Shown in pieces: positions 33,905 through 42,181 of a stretch of DNA of 50,342 nucleotides. The translations under genes were made by a program, and so were the position numbers. Source of the DNA: Zygnema cylindricum (taxonomy: Eukaryota; Streptophyta; Zygnematophyceae; Zygnematales; Zygnemataceae); NCBI GenBank assembly GCA_037447655.1, contig JBBHKE010001206.1, positions 1 through 50,342 on the forward strand, given 5' to 3'. The notes under the pieces were generated by a model. That model had not been told where the DNA came from. It saw nothing but the letters and a program-made list of their open reading frames with translations, and made no database searches. The stretch's first letter is position 1, and the number at the start of each line of letters is the position of its first letter.

Positions 33905-34678
33905 CTAAACTCTGAGACCTCCATAAGTCCTCAGAATGGGCAGCTTCCAAGAAGCCTCTAAGATAACCCTGACCCCTTTGTGTTTCAGCAAGAAAAATTG
34001 CCACCCTGGAAGACAATATCTTTGACCACCTTTACCCCTATAAAGGCAAGACTCCTCTGAGTCGATAGCAAAAAGAATCTCTGAATTTGCTCCCCTGAGC
34101 AGTAAGTTATGGAGGGTCAAAGTTGACCTTTTGTACAGAAGCTCTCTAGTAGAGAGGGTCCTATCTCCTAATTTTTCTAAGTCCTATCTCTCTCACAGAC
34201 TCTATCTACTAATGTACGGAGCCAATCAGATTACACTTCCGTACACAAAAGTACAGCTGCCGGTGTACTTTTTATACCGACACTGTACGACATGGCCTAA
34301 ATGTCGACACGTGGTATATCCGGATTTGCTCCCTTAATCCTCGGAGATGCCGCGATCCAATGTCATTCCGCCACCTGTCATCCGATGTAGCAATGAACAA
34401 AAACCGCCGAAATTCTCTTCCGCGATCTCGGCATTTAATTCTGGCGGTCCGATTATATTCACATTTAATCTGAGTCGTAATAAATACATGCGCGGTATTC
34501 GTTTCCCTAAAGAAATAAATGCGCGGTATTCGTTTCTTATCCGTATTGTAATCTGTACTTTTACATTACTGGATCTATGTCTCTCGTAAACAATTTCAGT
34601 TAAATGAATAATCTTAGGTGTTAATGTTTAACTAAAATATCGAACCATATAGTATGTAACACTAGGTCTGGACTTAAC
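33905..34678 (-). repeat. F1c 5' LTR, U5 side
   Basis: Homologous to the F1a LTR from its 3' end up to the tRNA-like unit, where F4 inserted. The other part is 38806-39096. It retains the ATG 20 nt from the LTR end (33922-33924), a TATA-region variant and a GTAC-rich segment near 34213-34290. The adjacent primer-binding site is changed to GTTTTGGGCCCA. Confidence 0.85.
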
Positions 34679-34872
34679 TGTTGAAATTTATGTATTTTCC
34701 AGGTCTGTATTGGAAAAATAAATAGAGTGTTGAAAAGAGGTGACTAATAGTTCTCTTCTATATTTTAGTTAGAATGTAAAGAGAGAGAAAGAGAGGACCA
34801 AAGGCACGCCATGGTTGCCGCATCATTTAGAAGGAGGCAGAATGAATTAGAAAGTATTTTACTAGTTTTAGC

Positions 34873-34958
34873 AAAATACTGCCGCCGGCCGGATTTGAAC
34901 CGGGGTCTATAGGCTACTAAATAGACCAACGCCTTATCCATTAGGCTACTATCGAAAC
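34873..34958 (-). other. antisense tRNA-Arg-like Pol III cassette, F4 5' LTR
   Basis: On the minus strand, opposite to the element, TAGCCTAATGG (34948-34938) matches the A-box pattern TRGYNNANNNG. The following GATAAGGC gives a D-arm typical of arginine tRNAs. The B box GGTTCAAATCC (34901-34891) is perfect, and TTTT follows at 34876-34873. The middle arm is GGTCTAT/ATAGACC with an enlarged loop and no evident anticodon. Pol III transcription would run antisense through U3. Confidence 0.68.
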
Positions 34959-35470
34959 AATACACGTGACACGTTTCACGCACATTTACCTATTGATTCA
35001 AAGGACTAATTCGCAGCAGACTAACGAAAACGCGCATTAATCAATTGATGCATGGAAGCGAATCGAAGCCGTATAAATACAATTGATCGGACGGCCACCA
35101 TTACAGCCGCCACCCACAATAAGCTTTCGGCGGCCTTTGGGGATAGCGTCACGCGATGCCACGTGGCGCCACATTATTTGACACCGGAGAAGATGGGAGG
35201 AGGAACCATGGCTCCCGATTTGGCACATGTCACCTTGTAGACCATGTCGTACAATGGCCGTACAATAAGTACATCGCCCATCATACCTTCTTGTACTATA
35301 TAGTGTTCCTATTGGACCAGGGTTTAGTAGCAGGTAGTCATGATAAGGCAGACTAAGACTTAGTGATATTTCGGTACCTATCTCTAAGAGAGCTTGTAAC
35401 TATAAAGGTCATCTTTGACCAGCCATAACTTAATGCTCGGGTGAGAAAATTCAGTGATTCTTTTTGCTGC

Positions 35471-35765
35471 GGACTCAGGGGAGTCCAACCTACACAAAGG
35501 TGTAGTTGGTCAGAATCTTTGCGTGCCAGGGTGGCACTTATTCAGTGGGAAAGTCAAAGTGGGGAATATTGTCCAAAACACATATTGAAGCTTTGCATTT
35601 TGTGGTGGAACTGAGCACACATAAGGTCTTCTCTTCACAGGGGTGAAGGTATATTGGGGTTCTTATTTTAAAGGGATCATTTATTTGGGTTTATATCAAC
35701 TTGGAGTCGGCACTATCTAGATTAGCTTCTTTTGGATTTGCGAATTTTGTGGGCAATGGAGCCCA
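35471..35765 (+). promoter_or_regulatory. F4 leader hairpins, gag AUG in the last loop
   Basis: Perfect stems: 35471-35486 (GGACTC, loop AGGG), 35485-35509 (CTACAC, loop AAAG, extended by CCAA/TTGG), 35523-35537 (GTGCCA), 35633-35648 (CTTCAC, loop AGGG) and 35750-35765 (TGGGC). The loop of the last holds the gag ATG at 35756. Several stems are compensated variants of the F1 stems. Confidence 0.72.
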
Positions 35766-37690
35766 TAGAATTTCAGGTTATGGGCCCACCATCTAGGGTG
35801 CCTATGTTCAATGGAACAGACTTCACTTATTGGGAGTGTATTATGGAGGGATTGCTTTTCGAGAAGCACTTATGGAGAATTGTTTCGGGACAAGTGAGAT
35901 GTCCGCCACCTGGCTTTGGAGGAGCTTACTATGGAGAACCATCTGAGGCTGCCCAGAATATTAACTGGAGTTTAGATGCAACGAAAGGTGAAAGGAAAAA
36001 CCTTTCCGTGGATGGGGATATAGGGGAGAAGGATAAAAGGACACTTATGGTGAGGGGAGCTATGCTCTGCGCCACAGCTCCGCTTAGAGGGGCTATAAGT
36101 AAAACTGAAGAAAATGATTGTAAAATTTGGGAGTATAAAAACACTATAGCAAAACATCTTATACTTAGATATGTGTCTAAGTCCATAGCTATCACTCTTT
36201 TAAGTCTTACCAAGTCTTCGGAAATATGGGAAACACTAAGGCAGATTTATAAGAGTGAGACTATTCAGAGGCAGCAGTTAGTAAAACAGGAAATAGAGGC
36301 CTATGTTTATAAAGGCGGTAACATGATAGAGTTTTGCAATGATATTGCTACATTATATGTTGAGCTTGCTAGTGCGGGGTATGTAGAATCTGAGGAGAGA
36401 AAGATCAATACACTACTCATGAAACTCCCAGATGAGTACGAAAACATCATTTATCGTATACAGGAAATGAATGGCTCCTCATGGACTTGGAGCTTTACCA
36501 TGGGGATAATTCTTGTGAGGGAAAGCACTTTGGAGCTTCGTAGGGGAAGTGACAGGGTGAATGCATTTACTGCTGGTGGTGATTGGCGAAAGCGTGATGA
36601 GAGGAAGAAAGACAAAGGTAAACCTTATCGGAAATTTGGTGGAAAGAGAGGGAGAGGAAAAGACAAAGGAGCTTTGAAAAAGGGTGTTTGCTTCTTTTGT
36701 AGGGAACCGGGTCACTATATGGAGGAGTGTCCTTGTTTGGAAGAACTTAGAAGCTGGAATGTGAAAGAGGAGGAAGAAGGAAAAGAGAATGAAGAGGATG
36801 AAGAAATTTTGGAGCTTCTTCACATCGGTAGAATGGAGAAGAGAGAGAAGTACACAGAAATTACACGAAAGCAACGATGTGCTTTTGGAGGTATAAGGGA
36901 AGTAAAAGGAAGGGAGGTACTTAAAAAAGTTAGACATGATGTGGATGTTAAGGAGTATAGAAAGTCAGATATAGAATCTATAATTGAAAAAGGGAAAAAT
37001 AAAAATAATGAGGATAATTTAATAGATATTTTGGAAACAGAAAACTGGTCGGAAAGGGAGACTTCAACGGCTTTCGAGGAAAGGGGAGAAGTAAATATAG
37101 AGGGAGTTTTAAAAGATAGGGGAGAAGAGGAATATTTAATGAAAGGTTTAGGGGAGGAGAAATATTTATTGGGAATAAAAATAGAAAGTGATAGCGGGAA
37201 GAATTCCATGGGAGAGAGTGAGGAAAGTTTAGAAAATGGGGTGAGTATCATGGATAAAAATATGAGTACGGAAGAAGTAAATCTTATGAGGAACTTAGTG
37301 GGGACACTTGTTTTTTGGGATAATTTGGGGGATAATTGGTTTGACATCACTAATGGGAGTGATGGCATTTATGAAGGTGTGCCTGTAAGAGGGTTAGCAT
37401 CTGGGTGTGTGTTGCAGATTGGAGATGGGGCTGGCTGTTTGAATTGCAAGAGGGAAATTGGATTTAGTGTGGATGGAAAAGAAATGAGGTGGATAAAGTA
37501 TTTTCTCGGATTTTTGAAAAATAGCATGCAAAATAACATGTGTGATGTAATTATTATTTCAGTTCATCTAATATACATCTTTAAATACAAGGGTATTCAC
37601 TTAGAGTTTTATGAGGAGAAAAGAAAGAAGAAAAAGAAAAAGAAGAAAAAAAAATTGTGTTTAGTGGGAGTTAAAAAGAAAGTAGACTAG
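35756..37690 (+). CDS. F4 Gag-like protein with degenerate Pol tail, 644 aa
   Basis: The ATG at 35756 is 20 nt inside the LTR, giving MEPIEFQ and then VMGPPSRVP encoded by the primer-binding site. A longer frame can start upstream at TTG 35732, but the ATG matches the start in F1, F3 and F5. About residues 1-310 are Gag, with zinc knuckle CFFC...GHYMEEC (coded near 36695-36730). The protease, integrase and most of the RT are missing. The rest is a highly charged linker and weak remnants of RT (EKYLLGI near 37160) and RNase H (LQIGDGAGC near 37415, without the catalytic WSDAS/EAEY set), ending in a lysine run. No stop occurs in 1.9 kb, although the tail has diverged strongly. The product is probably a structural protein. 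Confidence 0.85.
   Translation: MEPIEFQVMGPPSRVPMFNGTDFTYWECIMEGLLFEKHLWRIVSGQVRCPPPGFGGAYYGEPSEAAQNINWSLDATKGERKNLSVDGDIGEKDKRTLMVRGAMLCATAPLRGAISKTEENDCKIWEYKNTIAKHLILRYVSKSIAITLLSLTKSSEIWETLRQIYKSETIQRQQLVKQEIEAYVYKGGNMIEFCNDIATLYVELASAGYVESEERKINTLLMKLPDEYENIIYRIQEMNGSSWTWSFTMGIILVRESTLELRRGSDRVNAFTAGGDWRKRDERKKDKGKPYRKFGGKRGRGKDKGALKKGVCFFCREPGHYMEECPCLEELRSWNVKEEEEGKENEEDEEILELLHIGRMEKREKYTEITRKQRCAFGGIREVKGREVLKKVRHDVDVKEYRKSDIESIIEKGKNKNNEDNLIDILETENWSERETSTAFEERGEVNIEGVLKDRGEEEYLMKGLGEEKYLLGIKIESDSGKNSMGESEESLENGVSIMDKNMSTEEVNLMRNLVGTLVFWDNLGDNWFDITNGSDGIYEGVPVRGLASGCVLQIGDGAGCLNCKREIGFSVDGKEMRWIKYFLGFLKNSMQNNMCDVIIISVHLIYIFKYKGIHLEFYEEKRKKKKKKKKKKLCLVGVKKKVD
35776..35788 (+). promoter_or_regulatory. 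F4 primer-binding site (coding)
   Basis: GGTTATGGGCCCA directly follows the LTR and is identical to the F1a site. It is complementary to the anticodon arm of initiator tRNA-Met and is read in frame as part of Gln-Val-Met-Gly-Pro. Confidence 0.85.
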
Positions 37691-37703
37691 AAAATAAGGG
37701 GAG
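37690..37703 (+). promoter_or_regulatory. F4 polypurine tract
   Basis: GAAAATAAGGGGAG precedes the 3' LTR, overlapping the end of the gag frame. Confidence 0.82.
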
Positions 37704-38800
37704 TGTTGAAATTTATGTATTTTCTAGGTCTGTATTGGAAAAATAAATAGAGTGTTGAAAAGAGGTGACTAATAGTTCACTTCTATATTTTAGTTAGAAT
37801 GTAAAGAGAGAGAAAGAGAGGACCAAAGGCACGCCATGGTTGCCGCATCATTTAGAAGGAGGCAGAATGAATTAGAAAGTATTTTACTAGTTTTAGCAAA
37901 ATACTGCCGCCGGCCGGATTTGAACCGGGGTCTATAGGCTACTAAATAGACCAACGCCTTATCCATTAGGCTACTATCGAAACAATACACGTGACACGTT
38001 TCACGCACATTTACCTATTGATTCAAAGGACTAATTCGCAGCAGATTGACGAAAACGCGTATTAATCAATTGATGCATGGAAGCGAATCGAAGCCGTAGA
38101 AATACAATTGATCGGACGGCCACCATTACAGCCGCCACCCGCAATAAGCTTTCGGCGGCCTTTGGGGATAGCGTCACGCGGTGCCACGTGGCGCCACATT
38201 ATTTGACACCGGAGAAGATGGGAGGAGGAACCATGGCTCCCGATTTGGCACATGTCACCTTGTAGACCATGTCGTACAATGGCCGTACAATAAGTACATC
38301 GCCCATCATACCTTCTTGTACTATATAGTGTTCCTATTGGACCAGGGTTTAGTAGCAGGTAGTCATGATAAGGCAGACTAAGACTTAGTGATATTTCGGT
38401 ACCTATCTCTAAGAGAGCTTGTAACTATAAAGGTCATCTTTGACCAGCCATAACTTAATGCTCGGGTGAGCAAATTCAATGATTCTTTTTGCTGCGGACT
38501 CAATGGAGTCCAAGCTACACAAAGGTGTAGTTGGTTAGAATATTTGCGTGCCAGGGTGGCACTTATTCAGTGGGAAAGTCAAAGTGGGGAATATTGTCCA
38601 AAACACATATTGAAGCTTTGCATTTTGTGGTGGAACTGAGCACACATACGGTCTTCTCTTCACACGGGTGAAGGTATATTGGGGTTCTTATTTTAAAGGG
38701 ATCATTTATTTGGATTTATATCAACTTGGAGACGGCACTATCTAGATTAGCTTCTTTTGGATTTGCGAATTTTGTGGGCAATGGAGCCCAGAGAATTTCA
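37704..38800 (+). repeat. F4 3' LTR
   Basis: 1,097 bp, matching the 5' LTR. The leader stem GGACTC is changed on the loop side (CAATGGAG), while the gag-start hairpin is kept. It again contains an ATG that could start translation of a 3' readthrough product. Confidence 0.92.
37898..37983 (-). other. antisense tRNA-Arg-like cassette, F4 3' LTR
   Basis: A copy of the cassette at 34873-34958 with the A box, the perfect B box and the T-run all unchanged. Confidence 0.66.
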
Positions 38801-38805
38801 TTAAC

Positions 38806-39096
38806 AGATAAGGCTACCGACTACCGGCAGCTTAACAGCAGGTACCAAGATCAAATCCTGGAGGCATCGCATATTCTTTTAGTAAATAAACCCCTAATGG
38901 TAAATAAACTAGTTTTTATTTCTCGTAAACCTCTAGATAGTTTAGGTAGCCATGACTCTAGCTTCCTCTCCAATTTCTCTTTGACTGCGACAAGTTTGAG
39001 AGTTGGAGAGAGAAGTTAGAGGTAGACTGGCTCGGCTTCTTTATATATTTCTATTTAGACCTAGAAAATACTTTAAACGGACCATTAATTTTTACA
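38806..39096 (-). repeat. F1c 5' LTR, U3 side
   Basis: The remainder of the F1c LTR after F4. It begins within the tRNA-like unit: AGATAAGGC, then a decayed B box AGATCAAATCC near 38849-38859 and a CTTTT run. It ends ...TTTTTACA. F4 inserted at the 5' edge of this tRNA-like unit. Confidence 0.85.
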
Positions 39097-39101
39097 GTGT
39101 T

Positions 39102-39836
39102 CTCCTACACGAGTATCATTCGGACCATTGTGTTCCACTTCCAAGAATTGTCATCTATTTTTTGTACTTGGTACACTATGTTTTCATACTCCTCACGCAA
39201 CTTCATGATGAGGGTGTTAACTTTCATCTTCATTGTGCCTATCCATCCGGCACTTTCCATCTCCATATACAAACAAGAGAGATCATTACGGTAGTCTAAC
39301 ATCTTCCCTCCTTTGAAAGTATAACTCCCCAGCCTTTGCTCAGCCAACTGAAGCTCCTGAATGGTACCAGATTTATAGATCTCCACTTAAGTAATCCACA
39401 ACTCTTCGGCCTTGAAGATGTGAAGATGAGAGGTTGCCAAAGCTTGAGTGAGGTGTCTCAGAATGAAGTGCTTGGCATTCATGTTGCTGTTCTCCCACAT
39501 CTGAATATCGTTTTCCTTGGTCTTCACGGCCACCGCTCTGGGTGACGTGGCAATGGGAGTAAGAGGTGTCTCTTTTCCTTTCCCTTTTTCGGACACACTG
39601 TTGTCCCCATCGTCTGTCTCATGCGTTGGCTCAGATGCTGCTGCAGAAAACCTCACTCCACCAAACCCCGGTGGAGTTCCCTGAGATAGACGTTTCATTT
39701 GTCCACTGACAATACCCGAGTATCGCTTTTCACACAATGCCCCTATCATCATGGCTTCCCAGTAAATGAACCCAGATCTGTTGAAGATGGGCACCCTAGA
39801 GGGTGGGCCCATAACCTGTAATTTTGTGTCCCCCAT
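39102..39836 (-). pseudogene. F5 gag, truncated
   Basis: The ATG at 39836 lies 20 nt inside the LTR (MGDTKLQ, then VMGPPSRVP). Gag runs 149 codons to a stop at about 39387, continues in the same frame to about 39105 and is cut off where F1c inserted. Everything downstream (zinc knuckle, Pol, 3' LTR) is missing from the window. Confidence 0.82.
39804..39816 (-). promoter_or_regulatory. F5 primer-binding site (coding)
   Basis: In element sense GGTTATGGGCCCA, identical to F1a and F4, directly after the LTR terminus TTACA. Confidence 0.82.
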
Positions 39837-40813
39837 TAGACTGCAAAGTTTAAGAAGCTTCTAGATAGCTTTTGACTAACCCACTTTCAACTAGAACTGC
39901 TGCTACCCAAGCAGGCAAATAGGTAATCTGGCTACACCCCAGTGTAGTGTGGACTCCCGTGAGTCCACAACAAAAAGAATCACTGAAAACGCCCAACCAG
40001 GCGATTAGTTATCAAGTGGCAAATATGCCAATATCTATACAAGCTTGTTGGGAGAGAGGCGGCTACCTTCTCAATCCTCTTAGTCCTAAACCCCTCTCAC
40101 AACCCCTATCTACTGATATACGAACCAATCAGAAGACTGTACAGTACAGAAAGTTACTAGGGCCGATGTACTTTTTGTACTGCTTGTGTACAACAAGGCC
40201 ATGGAGTAGACGTCTGTCCCCTTCAGACTTGTCCTCGCGCTCTGCGGGATTCCCGCTTCCCAATGATATTTTGCTACATGTCGACAAGTTATGTCACGTC
40301 CGAAAACCGCCAAGGCAGCCATTCCGGGATCTTGGCGATGATGAGGGCCGTCGGATCCAAACCGGTTTTTAATGCTAGCTGTTCAAAAAAACAAATGTCC
40401 GGTACATTTGTTTCGTGCGTACTAAAAATCAACTAGTTTCTATGTTGTCATTTTTTTATTCCGTTAATCGAATTAATGATCTAGCTAATGTTTAAATAGA
40501 AATCAAACCTTATGTATCCTAATGGACTACTTCGACAGACCGGTAAGAGCTGACGGCTACGCCTCGTTTGCCGGTCAGAGGTTCGAGTCCTCCCGGACTC
40601 AACCTTTTTGTTGAGAGTGACTTAGGTCACTCTTTAGTCTTGCTTATGGAGCTGAGGCAGCCATGGCTCCACCGCCCTCTCTCTCCTTCAGTGACTACAA
40701 GAAGTTTGGGGGCTAGAGAGAGAAGGTGGAGGCAGGCTGCCTAGGCTTTTCTTTAGCTATTCTAATCAATTAAGATCTAGAAAATATCTCCCCTAAATCT
40801 AGTGATTTCAACA
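39817..40813 (-). repeat. F5 5' LTR
   Basis: 997 bp with TG...CA ends. Leader stems: 40017-40030 (TGGCA), 39990-40003 (CGCC), 39949-39968 (GTGGACTC, 8 bp), 39932-39947 (CTACAC) and a weaker CTGC/GCAG near 39897-39913. The gag-start hairpin is imperfect (TTTG and GTC pair with GAC and CAAA). The U3 has a CCAAT box and clustered GTAC words near 40135-40195. Confidence 0.85.
40529..40609 (+). other. antisense tRNA-like cassette, F5 LTR
   Basis: On the strand opposite to the element: GGTAAGAGCTGACGGC as the D-arm-like block, GACCGG/CCGGTC middle stem, perfect B box GGTTCGAGTCC (40580-40590) and TTTTT at 40605-40609. Its sequence differs from the F1 and F3/F4 units, so it probably derives from another tRNA type. 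Confidence 0.6.
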
Positions 40814-41483
40814 GTTTCTAACTCTTTCGATCATTATGCAGACTATACACTTGACTCCCAAATAATTTCAGATGAGATACATCCGTCTTCCTCCCAACCC
40901 ATCTCTCATACGGTGTTTCTCTTTTTATAGTTGTCGTAAAAACTCTATTTTTGATGTATTAGCACAGTTCATAGCTTCAGCCCAAAAGCGTTTTCCTATC
41001 TTTTTATCTGTTAGCATGCTTTGTTCGTTATCACCTAGAGTTCTATTGAGTCTTTCGACTACAACGCTTTGTTCTGGATTATCAAGGACAGTCTTTAGGT
41101 GTTGTACTCCCTCGTCTCTCAAGAAATCCTCAAACTGATTAGATGTATACTCTCCCTCATTATCACTTTTATTTCACTAAATGGGGATTCATGCAACTTC
41201 TCACTCCATGCTATATACTTTAAGATATAGTGGTGCTTCAGACTTATTTTTGAGGAAGTAGACTCTGGAATCTAGACTAGTCATCAGTTACTTATTAGCA
41301 TATATCTTTTCCTCCTACCAAAGGTACTTTTAGCCTTTAGTCCCTCAGATATCCAGTGTGTACAAGATCTAGCACTCTTTTCCCTCATATGGCAAATTTG
41401 GGAAAGGGCAATCTGTGAGCCTTACCTTGTGCACAACCACTACAATCATGCATCACTTCACCATCCCCAAAGTGAATCCCTTC
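40814..41483 (-). pseudogene. F9: integrase fragment of an older copia element
   Basis: In reverse, 41483 to 40814 runs from the integrase zinc domain (cysteine pair near 41430) through the core to the region after the NPEQ-VVVERLNRTL motif near 41060. It is homologous to F1 integrase but with many breaks. F5 inserted on its left and F8 on its right, so the rest is absent or lost. Confidence 0.78.
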
Positions 41484-42138
41484 TGATATGAATAAGAGTC
41501 AATCGGAATGCGCTCACAAATACTTAAATGTCCTAATGCGGAAGCGATATTAAAATGAAATGAAACAATACAACACATCGAAAGCGCATAATCCAAGATA
41601 GAGAGAAATTGAATACTCAATATAATAAGCTCATATTAACTTAATCCTTAACATTACACTTCTATTAATTTATTCCTCCTTAATTGACTCTTGATTCATT
41701 TCTAATTGTTATACTATCTAAATTACACGATGGCTTTTTAACTTAGCCGCGGAAAATAATATAGAACACTTACTCTATAAGTGTTTAAATGTACTTAGAC
41801 GTAAATGTGGTACAAAACAAAATGAAACTACTAGAAACTAATGTGACAAAGTTCTGTACGACAAGTTTAACTTACGTGAAACGAACATACTAGACGTACA
41901 ATGCACAAAACGAAACTTCTCGACGTAAGGTAATAGAACTTAAACAAAATTAAATCTCATCGTGTACGTGTAAAAAGTACACGCACGAAATACTACATCA
42001 AACTATTTGAAACAAAACCGAATCTGCGAACTAAATGAAACCAAGTTAAGTACGCGAAGTGACACGAGACCAAATCTAATCCACACTTAAAAACGAACAA
42101 GCATCACGTAAACCTAGATTCAACAATTGTACTTAACA
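41484..42138 (-). repeat. F8 3' LTR
   Basis: 655 bp. In element sense it begins TGTTAAGTAC and ends GTATCA or similar, preceded by the purine tract AAAGGGGGAT (42139-42148). Confidence 0.85.
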
Positions 42139-42181
42139 ATCCCCCTTTCAATATTGAATCTACACTAACTCTTAACCAAAC

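Larger units (their letters stand above)
28556..33924 (-). pseudogene. decayed F1c gag-pol, split by an F6 solo LTR
   Basis: Close homologue of the intact F1a protein. Gag lies at 33840-33343 and 33433-32819 (zinc knuckle CHFCKKPGNNMAEC, His lost). Protease/integrase lies at 32794-32003, where the protease motif is changed to DSRAS. Integrase continues at 30832-30560, after the solo LTR at 30863-31877. RT lies at 30123-29941 and 29937-29116 (YVDD kept), RNase H at 29079-28669. The start region at 33924 keeps the ATG but has a stop soon after the junction. Numerous frame breaks make it inactive. Confidence 0.88.
34679..35775 (+). repeat. F4 5' LTR
   Basis: It starts TGTTGAAATTTATG and ends GAATTTCA. 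A second TGTTGAAAAG start 49 bp in matches the true start of the F3 LTR, so the F4 LTR looks like an F3-type LTR with an added 5' extension whose TATTTTCCAGGTCTG resembles the F1 U3 start. TATA-like CTATAAAGG lies upstream of the leader hairpins. A GTAC-rich stretch lies near 35250-35300. Confidence 0.9.
34679..38800 (+). mobile_element. F4: complete non-autonomous Gag-only copia element
   Basis: 4,122 bp, LTRs 34679-35775 and 37704-38800 (both 1,097 bp), duplication TTAAC (34674-34678, 38801-38805), primer-binding site and polypurine tract present. By eye I count about 15-20 LTR differences (about 1.5-2%), so it is older than F1a but still structurally complete. The 1.9-kb interior encodes Gag and a degenerate tail but no protease, integrase or RT core. 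It must borrow enzymes, most likely from F3-like elements, whose Gag and LTR it closely matches. Confidence 0.92.
28323..39096 (-). mobile_element. F1c: decayed F1-type copia element with nested insertions
   Basis: The left (3') LTR remains as 28323-28544. The right (5') LTR is 33905-34678 plus 38806-39096, split by the F4 element. The internal region contains the F6 solo LTR. The right flank begins GTGTT (39097-39101). The left end is lost, so the element's own duplication cannot be checked. It inserted into F5 gag. Confidence 0.85.

Noticed and set aside
34873-34958. A functional host tRNA-Arg gene
   Set aside because: The D-arm and B box are tRNA-like, but the middle arm has no standard anticodon loop and the acceptor arm does not pair. 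The unit is part of the LTR and is duplicated with it.
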